From NCBI RefSeq assembly GCF_024198235.1, contig NZ_JAKCFB010000034.1, forward strand, positions 30,374-94,373: a stretch of DNA of 64,000 bases. The letters run 5' to 3'. How positions within the stretch are numbered: position 1 is the stretch's first letter; every line of letters begins with the position of its first letter. A program made the translations under genes and the position numbers. The notes below the pieces were generated by a model. The model ran no database searches. It was not told the origin of the DNA and worked only from the letters and a program-made list of their open reading frames with translations. Positions 43,576 through 51,194 of the stretch are shown in pieces. The DNA comes from Myxococcus dinghuensis (GTDB taxonomy: Bacteria > Myxococcota > Myxococcia > Myxococcales > Myxococcaceae).

Positions 43576-44589
43576 ATGGACTCCTCTCGCTTCCCCGTCG
43601 TCACGTCCGCCAACGCCGCGCGGTTGAAGCGCGTGGGAACCCTGCGTCCGCACGTGGAGATGACCGCCCACGACTTCCGTGTCGCCTTCGACCCCGGGGG
43701 GACCCGCGTGGCGTCGATGGAGGCGGCGGGCATGTGGGCTTGCTGGTGGTCGCTGGAGGCCGGGCACGCCGGAGCCACCGCGCCGCGCGAGCCGCTCGAG
43801 CTGGGCGGTCCGTGCTGTCTCCTTCCCGACGCGGACCATGCCGTCTGCGTCGGGCGCGCGAACCTGTCACCGGAAGGCGCGTGGCGTCCCCGGCTGATGC
43901 TCCTGTCCGCGCGCGATGGCGTGTCGTCGAAGCAGGTGCACCTGCCGCATGCCGTCAAGGCGCTGGCCCGCTCGCGGGAGGGCCGCCTGCTGGCGGTGAT
44001 GATGGACGAGGGAGAGGTCCTGCTCTGGGATGTCCAGGCATGGCGGCTCGTGCGCGCGCTGGAGGGATTGCCGGGGACGCCCGGGTTCCCCGCCGAGGCC
44101 GTCGTGTCCCGGTGCGCGTTCTCCCCGGACGGTCGTTACCTGGCGGCGGTGTCCACGCGCTGGTCCGACACGGGGTCGCAGGGGCTGGTGTGGCTCTGGG
44201 AGGTCGCGACCGGCGGCGGCCCCTGGTGCGTGCCGCTCGAGACCCATGTCTCGCACGGGCTCGCGTTCCATCCCACCCGGCCCTGGCTCGTCGTGAGCGG
44301 CGGCACGAACTACGCCGCGCTCGTGGACGTCGAGGCGCGACGGCTCCTCCGGCGACTGCCGGGCTTCTATGGGTACGGTTGCCACCTGGACTTCGACGCC
44401 TCGGGGGCGCTGGTGCTCGTGTCGAGCGACGGCTTCGGCTTCTGCCTGCGCGACCTCGAGACGGGCGAGACGCGGTTCGAGGTCCAGCAGGAGGGGAACG
44501 TGAGCGACGCGTGCTTCTCTCCCGACGGCCGGTGCATCGCCTTGGGCGAGTGGGGCGGCGGCGTCTCGCTGTGGGCCGTCGTGGACTGA
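43576..44589 (+). CDS. WD40-repeat-like beta-propeller protein
   Basis: A 337-aa cytoplasmic protein without signal peptide. Propeller blades are visible as HAVKALARSREGRLLAVMMD with GEVLLWDVQAWRLVRAL, VVSRCAFSPDGRYLAAVST with GLVWLWEVATG, VSHGLAFHPTRPWLVVSGG, CHLDFDASGALVLVSSDG, and VSDACFSPDGRCIALGEWGGGVSLW. This gives about six WD40-type blades, used for protein binding. Start ATG 43576 has AGGAGG 6 nt upstream. It converges with aat 10 bp beyond its stop. Interaction partners are unknown; the neighbouring exported protein is not obviously one. Confidence 0.8.
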   Translation: MDSSRFPVVTSANAARLKRVGTLRPHVEMTAHDFRVAFDPGGTRVASMEAAGMWACWWSLEAGHAGATAPREPLELGGPCCLLPDADHAVCVGRANLSPEGAWRPRLMLLSARDGVSSKQVHLPHAVKALARSREGRLLAVMMDEGEVLLWDVQAWRLVRALEGLPGTPGFPAEAVVSRCAFSPDGRYLAAVSTRWSDTGSQGLVWLWEVATGGGPWCVPLETHVSHGLAFHPTRPWLVVSGGTNYAALVDVEARRLLRRLPGFYGYGCHLDFDASGALVLVSSDGFGFCLRDLETGETRFEVQQEGNVSDACFSPDGRCIALGEWGGGVSLWAVVD

Positions 44590-44599
44590 CGGCCCCGTG

Positions 44600-45298
44600 T
44601 CAGGGCCCGGGGGCTTGCGTCCACGCGCCCTGGCGCGTCGGCTCGCGCAGGGCCTTCTGGAGCGCGCCCAGGAAGCGCTTGCGTGGCCAGGCCTCCGCGC
44701 CGAACCGGGCCAGGTGCTCCGTCTCCACCTGGCAGTCGATGAGCTGGAAGCCCCAGTCCCTGAAGCGCTCCACCGCCGTCGCGAACGCCACCTTCGACGC
44801 GTCCGGCGCCAGCGCGAACATGCTCTCCCCGAAGAAGGCCGAGCCGAGCGACACCCCGTACAGCCCGCCCTTCAGCTCGCCGTCCGCCCACGCCTCCACC
44901 GAGTGCGCGAAGCCCTGCTCGTGCAGCGCGACGTAGGCCCTCAGCATGTCGTCGGTGATCCAGGTCCCCGTCTGCCCGGGACGCGGCACCCGGCCGCACT
45001 CGGCGATGACGCGGGCGAAGGCCGTGTCGTAGCGCACCTCGTACGCGCCCCGCGCCATCGTCTTGCGCAGGCTGCGGCCCACGTGGAGCTTGTCCGGCTC
45101 CAGCACGAAGCGCGGGTCCGGCGAGTGCCAGAGGATGGGGTCGCCTTCGCTGAACCACGGGAAGATGCCGCGCGAGTACGCCGCCAGCAGCCGCTGCGGA
45201 CTCAGGTCTCCGCCGACGGCGAGCACTCCGCTCTTGTCCGCGCGCTCCGGAGGGGGAAACAGCTCCGGGTGCTCGTCACTCAACAAATAGATGGGCAC
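44600..45298 (-). CDS. aat: Leucyl/phenylalanyl-tRNA-protein transferase
   Basis: Transfers Leu or Phe from charged tRNA to the N-terminal Arg or Lys of a protein, marking it for ClpS/ClpAP degradation by the N-end rule. The 232-aa protein is standard length. Blocks characteristic of Aat: LLAAYSRGIFPWFSEGDPILWHSP, TGTWITDDMLRAYVALHEQG, AHSVEAWADGELKGGLYG, SMFALAPDASKVAF, and LIDCQVETEHLARFGAE. It begins with GTG at 45298. It is followed upstream by an LEA lipoprotein gene on the same strand, 12 bp away. ClpS/ClpA genes are not in the window. Confidence 0.96.
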   Translation of the reverse strand: MPIYLLSDEHPELFPPPERADKSGVLAVGGDLSPQRLLAAYSRGIFPWFSEGDPILWHSPDPRFVLEPDKLHVGRSLRKTMARGAYEVRYDTAFARVIAECGRVPRPGQTGTWITDDMLRAYVALHEQGFAHSVEAWADGELKGGLYGVSLGSAFFGESMFALAPDASKVAFATAVERFRDWGFQLIDCQVETEHLARFGAEAWPRKRFLGALQKALREPTRQGAWTQAPGP

Positions 45299-45310
45299 GC
45301 GGCGCCCATC

Positions 45311-46153
45311 CTACCGGGTCACGTTGAGCTTCACCTCGCCCGACAGCGAATACGGCACGCGCATCAGCGGTCCCGTCAGCTCGCCCGTCACCCCGTAGGG
45401 GAGGATGCCCCTCGAGATGAGGGCCTTCACCTCCGGGCCCCACGAGGACTTCGTCACCGACACCTCCACCGGGTAGACGCCCGTCGCGGACGCATCCACG
45501 CTGTCCGATTCGGCCAGCGTCCCGCTGTCCAGCGCCTTGCCCGCCACCGCCACCTGCCACGTCAGCCCGCTGAGCTTCAGGGGGAACGGGTTGGGGTTGC
45601 GGATACCCAGCCGGAGGTTGAGCTGCACCTCCTCCGAGGAGTAGCGCGCCCCGTCCAGCTCCTCCACCACCACCGTGGGCAGCCGGGGCACGCGCACCGC
45701 GCGGCTGGCGGCGAACGGCACCTTCTCCTCGGCGTCGCCCTGGCGCACCACGAGCACCCCGCGCAACGCCAGGAGCACCGTGCCGCCCTGGGCGCTCAGC
45801 CGCGCCAGGTCCTCCGGGCCCTGCACGTAGGCGGCGCGCTCCTCGAAGGAGACGTCCGTCCCGTCGCTCCCGGACAGGGGCGTGCCCAGCTTCGCCGAGC
45901 CGTGCTTCATCACCTGGCCGTCCGACACGAGCTCGTACTCGGCGCGCTCCACCACGGCGCCGGTGGGGCCGGTCACCCGGGCATTGAAGCGCAGGGCGGC
46001 CTCGGTGAGCCCCTGGGACACCACGGCGGTGTCCTGGGCGGCGAGGACGGTCTGGGCGGACGGTCGGGTCGGGGCCGAGGCACACCCCACCCCGAGCGCG
46101 AGCAGTGCCGCCAGCCGGACGACGGGCGAAGTCGAGCGCATCACGCTAGACAT
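45311..46153 (-). CDS. LEA type 2-like lipoprotein
   Basis: A 280-aa lipoprotein (signal MRSTSPVVRLAALLALGVGC, Cys24 from the chosen start). The mature protein contains two LEA-2/WHy-like beta-sandwich repeats: ALRFNARVTGPTGAVVERAEYELVSDGQVMKHGSAKLG and VQLNLRLGIRNPNPFPLKLSGLTWQVAVAGKALDSGTL. Such proteins are exported; a membrane-associated stress or envelope role is inferred only. The start is uncertain: ATGs at 46162, 46153 and 46141 are possible; I use 46153. It is the second LEA-type lipoprotein in this window (the other is at 38045) and lies 12 bp upstream of aat. Confidence 0.8.
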   Translation of the reverse strand: MSSVMRSTSPVVRLAALLALGVGCASAPTRPSAQTVLAAQDTAVVSQGLTEAALRFNARVTGPTGAVVERAEYELVSDGQVMKHGSAKLGTPLSGSDGTDVSFEERAAYVQGPEDLARLSAQGGTVLLALRGVLVVRQGDAEEKVPFAASRAVRVPRLPTVVVEELDGARYSSEEVQLNLRLGIRNPNPFPLKLSGLTWQVAVAGKALDSGTLAESDSVDASATGVYPVEVSVTKSSWGPEVKALISRGILPYGVTGELTGPLMRVPYSLSGEVKLNVTR

Positions 46154-46209
46154 TGTGTGCATCCCCCCCGCCGCCCCCAAGGGCTTTTCAGCTAGACTGT
46201 CAACCACTC

Positions 46210-46851
46210 GTGGTCCCAAGCCGCCCCAACTTCAACAAGACGGTCCGCGCCCTCATCCGCGACATCGCGGCGAAACTCCCGGAGTTCGCCCACGTGAAGG
46301 CGGGCCGCATCCTGGTCGTGGCGGGCGAGGCGCGCAGGGCGTCGCGGGGCACGGTGAAGCCCCTGTGCTTCCGCGGCGGCAAATGCACCGACCGCACCGG
46401 GCGCCGCAAGCCGGTCATCCGCATCCGCGGCCGGCGCATGCTCTACTGCATCACCCTGCGGCCCCTGTTCTTCCGCGGCTCCAGCGCCCAGGCCCGCGTG
46501 GAGACGCTCCTCCACGAGCTGTTCCACATGTCGCGCCGCTTCGACGGCACGCTGCACTCGGGCCGGCGCCACGCGGTGCTCGGCAAGGACTTCGCCCGCA
46601 AGCTGCGCCCGCTCCTGCGCCGCTACCTCAAGCTGTGCCCGCCGGAGCTGCTCGCCGCCCTCGCCCACACAGGCGAGGTCCGCGTCCTCCAGTGGCTCGA
46701 GCGTCCCGGCCCCGCCTACGTCCCCGGTACCCACCGGCGCGCGCGCAAGGTCTACACCGAGGACCAGCTCTACTACGGCATCTCACGCATGGTGACGCCC
46801 AAGGCCACCCGCGCCCCGCGTGAGTCCTCCGCCCGCGCCAAGGTCCACTGA
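46210..46851 (+). CDS. Putative zinc metallopeptidase-like protein
   Basis: A ~213-aa basic protein. The gluzincin-type motif TLLHELFHMSRRFDGTLHSG gives HExxH at residues 102-106, with H116 or H121 as the possible third ligand. Upstream Cys (CFRGGKCTDRTGRRK) and the strongly basic tail (Arg/Lys-rich) suggest nucleic-acid or membrane association. No signal peptide; cytoplasmic. The start (GTG 46210) is uncertain because no ribosome-binding site is clear and the frame is open to the divergent LEA gene. I do not name the family; the motif alone supports possible metal-dependent hydrolase activity. Confidence 0.6.
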   Translation: MVPSRPNFNKTVRALIRDIAAKLPEFAHVKAGRILVVAGEARRASRGTVKPLCFRGGKCTDRTGRRKPVIRIRGRRMLYCITLRPLFFRGSSAQARVETLLHELFHMSRRFDGTLHSGRRHAVLGKDFARKLRPLLRRYLKLCPPELLAALAHTGEVRVLQWLERPGPAYVPGTHRRARKVYTEDQLYYGISRMVTPKATRAPRESSARAKVH

Positions 46852-46895
46852 GCGTCCCACCTGTCTCCTCCTGGACGTGCCCGTGGATTCTAGGG

Positions 46896-46924
46896 TTGAC
46901 TTTGATAATGAGTATCAATATCGT
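46896..46924 (+). promoter_or_regulatory. Sigma-70-like promoter of the heme-uptake operon
   Basis: TTGACT at 46896-46901 and TATCGT at 46919-46924 with a 17-bp spacer resemble -35 and -10 elements. The spacer and -10 are covered by the Fur box at 46904-46922, the usual arrangement for Fe(II)-Fur repression. The first gene start is 28 bp downstream of the -10. Confidence 0.6.
46904..46922. promoter_or_regulatory. Fur box
   Basis: GATAATGAGTATCAATATC matches 16 of 19 bases of the consensus GATAATGATAATCATTATC, an imperfect palindrome. It overlaps the promoter and stands out as AT-rich in a GC-rich neighbourhood. Predicts repression of the downstream heme-uptake genes when iron is plentiful. 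Confidence 0.75.
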
Positions 46925-46952
46925 CCCTTGCAATTCAGCCGGTGGAGTAGCG

Positions 46953-47138
46953 ATGCGCGACGAATGCCAGCACGAGGGCGGGGCCAGTGAGCTCCGGTGC
47001 CTGTGCGGGAGCCTTCTGGCGAGGCTGGTGCCGGGCGGGGTGGAGCTCAAGTGCCGGCGGTGTCACCGGACGCGGGTGATTCCGTTGGAGGGTTCGCCGC
47101 CGCGGGGGTCGGAGCCGGGGGCAGGGCCGGCGCGCTGA
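46953..47138 (+). CDS. Com-like zinc-ribbon small protein (first gene of heme operon)
   Basis: A 61-aa protein with the pattern RCLCG(S)LLARLVPGGVELKCRRCHR: C16xC18 and C34xxC37, as in the small Com-family zinc-ribbon RNA/DNA-binding proteins. The Cys set could bind one zinc ion; C5 and H7 are extra candidates. The ATG at 46953 has GGTGGAG upstream, about 5 nt away. The gene is directly behind the Fur-controlled promoter and 141 bp before the TonB receptor, so it is part of the iron-repressed unit. A role as regulator of the transcript or as zinc/iron-responsive factor is inference; the family link rests on the motif. Confidence 0.65.
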   Translation: MRDECQHEGGASELRCLCGSLLARLVPGGVELKCRRCHRTRVIPLEGSPPRGSEPGAGPAR

Positions 47139-47278
47139 AGCGAAGCGGTTCGAAGGACCCGGGCGGAGGGCCTGGGGCGGTAACGAGAGATTTTCCTGAG
47201 GCCCGAGGCCCTTGAGCCCAGCGCCCGACAGGGTCCTCCCCGGCGGAGGCCCACCGGCCACGTGCCGGAGGACGCGGA

Positions 47279-49360
47279 ATGCGCGGGCGTTGGTGTCTGC
47301 TGGTGCTGGCTTGGGCCGCACCCCCGGTCGTGTGGGGGCAGGTGTCGCCCCCGCATGCGCAAGAGGCGTCGGTGGAGGCGGCCGGGTCCGCCCCTGTCGA
47401 GACGCAGGACGAGAACGATTCATCAGTTGTGGTGACGAAGCAGGCCGAGGTCGTCGCGGATCCAGGGGTCGCGACGACTTCGGCATCTTCGTCTCCCGTC
47501 ACGCCCGCGCCGGCCGCTGACGACGACGTGCCGGTGGCGCGCACGGTGGTGACGGCGTCGCGCACGCAGGAGCGGCTCGGCGACACGCCGGTGGCCACGG
47601 AGGTCATCACCCGCGCGGAGATCGTCGCGAGCGGCTCGCGCGACGCGTCCGAGCTGCTGGCGGCGCACCCGGGCCTGGAGATCGTCCAGAACTTCACCGG
47701 CGCGTCGCTGCGCGTGCAGGGCCTGGGGCCCGAGTACGTGCTGGTGCTGGTGGACGGCGAGCGCGTGGGTGGGCGCGTGGCCGGCAGCGTGGACCTGTCC
47801 CGCCTGTCGCTCGAGGACGTCGAGCAGGTGGAGATCGTCAAGGGGCCCTCGTCGGTGCTCTACGGCAGCGACGCGGTGGGCGGCGTGGTGAACTTCATCA
47901 CGCGGCGCGCGCGCAAGCCGCTGGGCGCGGAGCTGCGCGTCTCCTACGGGAACCTGGAGCGGCTGGACCTGGATGGCACGGGCGAGGCCCGGGGCGAGAA
48001 CTGGGGCCTGCGGCTGACGGGTGGACTGCAGCGGCGCGCGTCATACGACCTGGACACCGCGGACGTGGGCACCACGGGCAGCACGCTGGACGGCTTCGAC
48101 CTGTCCGCCAGCGGCGACCTGAAGACGCAGGGCCCGATGACGCTGGAGGGCTCGGCGTCCTTCTCGCGCCGCACGCAGCGCGGCGTGGACATGGGCGTCG
48201 CGGGGGCCGTGTTCGACCGGGCCAGCCGCGACAACAACCTCACCGGGCGGCTCGCGCCCTCGTGGCGGCTGGGTGATGGCGCGACGTTGCGCGTGGAGGG
48301 GTCGTACGCCCATTTCCAGCGCACGTACGCGCGCGACCAGCGCCGCTCCTCCGCGCTGGACACGGTGGAGCGCACGAAGGAGCACCAGGGCCGGGTGGGC
48401 GCGCAGCTCGACGCGCGCGTGGGCGAGCGGCACGCGTTCGTGGTGGGCACGGAGGCGCTGGGCGAGTGGCTCACCGCGGACCGGCTCGGGGGCTCCGGCA
48501 AGGGCGACCGCGGGCGCTTCTCCGCGTACGCGCAGGACAGCTGGACGCTGCTGACGGGGCTGAAGCTGGTGGCCGTCCCCGGCGCGCGCGTGGACGTGGA
48601 CACGCAGTTCGGCACGGCGGTGACGCCGCGGCTCGCGGCCAAGGTGGACCCGCTGTCGTGGCTCACCGTGCGCGGCAGCTACGGCTGGGGCTACCGCGCG
48701 CCGGGTTTCCAGCAACTGCTGCTCGACTTCGAGAACCCCACCGTCGGCTACACCGTGCGCGGCAACCCGGACCTGAAGCCGGAGCGCTCGCGCAGCCTGA
48801 GCTTCTCCGCCGAGGCGCGGCCCGCGGACGAGTCGCTCCTGTGGGCCAGCGTGTACCAGCACTCGCTGCGCGACATGATCGGCACCTCGCTCGAGATGGA
48901 CGGCGACGTGCAGCGCTTCACCTACGTCAACGTGTCCCGCGCGCGTGTCCGGGGCGGCGAGCTGGGCGTGCGCCAGCGGCTGCCGTGGCGCCTGTCCCTG
49001 GAGGTGGCGTATTCGCTCACCGACGGGTGGGACGAGGAGCTGGACCGGGCGCTGGAGGGCCAGCCCAAGCACCGGTGGACCGCGCAGGCCACGTGGCGCC
49101 ACCGCGAGTGGGGCCTGGAGACCTGGGCCCGCGCGGCGGTGGTGGGCAAGCGCCCCTTCTATCCGGACACGGACGGCGACGGCGTGGCCAACCCGTACGA
49201 GGCCGACCCCTACGTCACCCTCGACGCGCGCGTGGCGTGGCGGGTGCGCGAGGAGCTCCAGGTGTTCGTGCTCGGGACCAACCTCGCCGACGCCGGCAAC
49301 GCCACCGACCTCCCCATTCCCCCCCGAACCTTCCAGGCCGGCATCGCCGTCCGGCTGTGA
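47279..49360 (+). CDS. TonB-dependent heme receptor (HmuR-like)
   Basis: Outer-membrane TonB-dependent receptor of 693 aa, with a signal peptide (ending VVWGQ) and an N-terminal linker. The plug domain starts ARTVVTASRTQERLGDTPVATEVIT and continues with VLVLVDGERVGGRVAG and VKGPSSVLYGSDAVGGVVNFITRR. The barrel ends in FQAGIAVRL. The C-terminal part contains DTDGDGVANPYEADPY around residue 629, a thrombospondin type-3-like calcium-binding pattern in an extracellular loop. By operon context (HmuY, HmuS, HmuTUV) its ligand is probably heme or hemoprotein. GGAGG lies 7 nt upstream of the ATG. Confidence 0.9.
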   Translation: MRGRWCLLVLAWAAPPVVWGQVSPPHAQEASVEAAGSAPVETQDENDSSVVVTKQAEVVADPGVATTSASSSPVTPAPAADDDVPVARTVVTASRTQERLGDTPVATEVITRAEIVASGSRDASELLAAHPGLEIVQNFTGASLRVQGLGPEYVLVLVDGERVGGRVAGSVDLSRLSLEDVEQVEIVKGPSSVLYGSDAVGGVVNFITRRARKPLGAELRVSYGNLERLDLDGTGEARGENWGLRLTGGLQRRASYDLDTADVGTTGSTLDGFDLSASGDLKTQGPMTLEGSASFSRRTQRGVDMGVAGAVFDRASRDNNLTGRLAPSWRLGDGATLRVEGSYAHFQRTYARDQRRSSALDTVERTKEHQGRVGAQLDARVGERHAFVVGTEALGEWLTADRLGGSGKGDRGRFSAYAQDSWTLLTGLKLVAVPGARVDVDTQFGTAVTPRLAAKVDPLSWLTVRGSYGWGYRAPGFQQLLLDFENPTVGYTVRGNPDLKPERSRSLSFSAEARPADESLLWASVYQHSLRDMIGTSLEMDGDVQRFTYVNVSRARVRGGELGVRQRLPWRLSLEVAYSLTDGWDEELDRALEGQPKHRWTAQATWRHREWGLETWARAAVVGKRPFYPDTDGDGVANPYEADPYVTLDARVAWRVREELQVFVLGTNLADAGNATDLPIPPRTFQAGIAVRL

Positions 49361-49392
49361 AGCCTTCCTTCCACCCGACCCAGGAGACCTCC

Positions 49393-51168
49393 ATGTCCCT
49401 TCCGACCTTCCGTCCCGCGTCCCGTCTGGGCCGCGTCGCAGCCGCGCTGCTGCTGTCCGGCCTGCTGACCGCGTGTGGTGACGACGACCTGATTCCTGGG
49501 GGCAACGACCCGGACCCCGAGCTGCCGGAACAGCCGGAGCAGCCCGAGCTGCCCCCGAACGGCACGCACATCCGCCACTCGCTCAACGCGGACGGCTCCA
49601 TCACCACCGTGGTCGACGCGTCCGGCCGCGACGCGTGGATCGGCTTCGACCTGGACACGGGCACGCAGGTGGCCGCGGACACGGACGCGGTCTGGGACCT
49701 GTCCTTCCAGCGCTTCGGCATCCGCTCGCGCGGCGGCGTCAACGGCACCGGTGGCGTGGAGGTGGCGCTGGTGAAGGGACAGACCTTCGCGCAAATCACC
49801 CAGGCACCGGCCACCGGCTACGCGGTGGACGCGGCGGACGGTGACGACGAGGGGACCGACCCCGACACCGTCTTCCAGGCGGGCGAGGGCTGGTACGTCT
49901 ACGACCTCGCGACGCACAAGCTGAGCGCGCGCGACCAGGTCTACATCGTGCGCACGGACTCGAAGGCGTACTTCAAGGTCCAGCTGCTGTCGTACTACGA
50001 CGACGCGGGGACCCCGGCCATCCTCAAGCTGCAGTGGGCCAAGGTGACCGCGCCGGAGGCGCCGCAGCAGCCCGAGCTGCCTCCGAACGGCACGCACATC
50101 ACCCACTCGGCGAACGCGGACGGCTCCATCACCACCGTCGTCGACGCGCAGAGCCGCGAGACGTGGGTGGGCTTCGACCTGGACACGGGCACGCAGGTGG
50201 CCGCGGACACGGACGCGGCGTGGGACCTGGCGTTCCAGCGCTTCGGCATCCGCTCGCGTGGCGGCGTCAACGGCACCGGTGGCGTCAAGGTGGCCGTGGT
50301 GACGGGGCAGTCGTTCGCCCAGATTACGCAGGCGCCGGCCACCGGCTACGCGGAGGACGCGGCGGATGGTGACGACGAGGGGACCGACCCCGACACCGTC
50401 TTCCAGGCCAACGGCGGCTGGTACGTCTACGACCTCGCCACGCACAAGCTGGCCGCGCGCGACCAGGTCTACGTCGTCCGCACCGACTCGAACGCGTACT
50501 TCAAGGTCCAGATGCTGTCGTACTACGACGACGCGGGGACGCCCTCCGTCCTCGTGCTGAAGTGGGCCAAGGTGGCGGCGCCGGTGGCGCCCCAGTTGCC
50601 CGCGAACGGCGCGCAGCTCACCCACTCGCTCAACGCCGACAACTCCATCACCACGGTCGTCGACGCGCAGAGCCGCGAGACGTGGATCGGCTTCGACCTG
50701 GACACGGGCGCGCAGGTGGCCGCGGACACGGACGCGGTCTGGGACCTGTCCTTCCAGCGCTTCGGCATCCGTTCGCGCGGCGGCATCAGCGGCACGGGGG
50801 GCGTGGAGGTGGCGGTGGTGACGGGGAAGACGTTCGCGCAAATCACCTACGCGCCGGCCACGGGCTATGCGGTGGACGCGGCGGACGGTGACGACGAGGG
50901 TACGGATCCGGACACTGTCTTCCAGGCCAACGGCGGTTGGTATGTCTACGACATGACGACGCACAAGCTGGCCGCGCGCGACCAGGTGTACGTCGTCCGC
51001 ACGGACGCTGGCGCGTACTTCAAGGTCCAGATGTTGTCCTACTACGACGATGCGGGGACGGCCTCCGTCCTCAAGCTGCAGTGGGCGAAGGTGAACGCGC
51101 CAGTGTCCGCTGGGGCACTCGCCGCCGAAGTCTCCGCCCAAGACGTGTCCGTCAGCGCTACCCGCTGA
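49393..51168 (+). CDS. Lipoprotein with three tandem HmuY domains
   Basis: A 591-aa predicted outer-membrane lipoprotein (lipobox LLTAC; GDDD follows). A Pro/Glu linker (PELPEQPEQPELPP) leads to three repeats of about 165 residues at ~55-220, ~230-396 and ~405-569, each with NG(T/A)(H/Q), ITTVVDA, GFDLDTG, QVAADTDA(V/A)WDL, FQRFGIRSRGG, WYVYD, THKL, RDQVY(I/V)VRTD and LLSYYDDAG-type blocks. HmuY proteins bind heme and pass it to the TonB receptor; normal family members have one such domain. Underlying DNA repeats have periods of 528 and 519 bp. His candidates per repeat are the NGTH and THK histidines; the first is lost in repeat 3 (NGAQ). Confidence 0.88.
   Translation: MSLPTFRPASRLGRVAAALLLSGLLTACGDDDLIPGGNDPDPELPEQPEQPELPPNGTHIRHSLNADGSITTVVDASGRDAWIGFDLDTGTQVAADTDAVWDLSFQRFGIRSRGGVNGTGGVEVALVKGQTFAQITQAPATGYAVDAADGDDEGTDPDTVFQAGEGWYVYDLATHKLSARDQVYIVRTDSKAYFKVQLLSYYDDAGTPAILKLQWAKVTAPEAPQQPELPPNGTHITHSANADGSITTVVDAQSRETWVGFDLDTGTQVAADTDAAWDLAFQRFGIRSRGGVNGTGGVKVAVVTGQSFAQITQAPATGYAEDAADGDDEGTDPDTVFQANGGWYVYDLATHKLAARDQVYVVRTDSNAYFKVQMLSYYDDAGTPSVLVLKWAKVAAPVAPQLPANGAQLTHSLNADNSITTVVDAQSRETWIGFDLDTGAQVAADTDAVWDLSFQRFGIRSRGGISGTGGVEVAVVTGKTFAQITYAPATGYAVDAADGDDEGTDPDTVFQANGGWYVYDMTTHKLAARDQVYVVRTDAGAYFKVQMLSYYDDAGTASVLKLQWAKVNAPVSAGALAAEVSAQDVSVSATR
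49556..50052 (+). repeat. HmuY repeat unit 1
   Basis: First of three ~497-bp DNA units encoding one HmuY domain each. Units 1 and 2 start 528 bp apart and are highly similar in sequence; the inter-unit linker of ~31 bp encodes a Pro/Glu-rich hinge. Confidence 0.8.
50084..50580 (+). repeat. HmuY repeat unit 2
   Basis: Second unit; begins 528 bp after unit 1. Linker before it encodes APEAPQQPELPP. Confidence 0.8.
50603..51099 (+). repeat. HmuY repeat unit 3
   Basis: Third unit; begins 519 bp after unit 2, 9 bp shorter, so its preceding linker is three residues shorter (APVAPQLPANG). Most diverged at its N-terminus. Confidence 0.8.
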
Positions 51169-51194
51169 TGCATCCTTCTCCAGAGGTTCCAACG

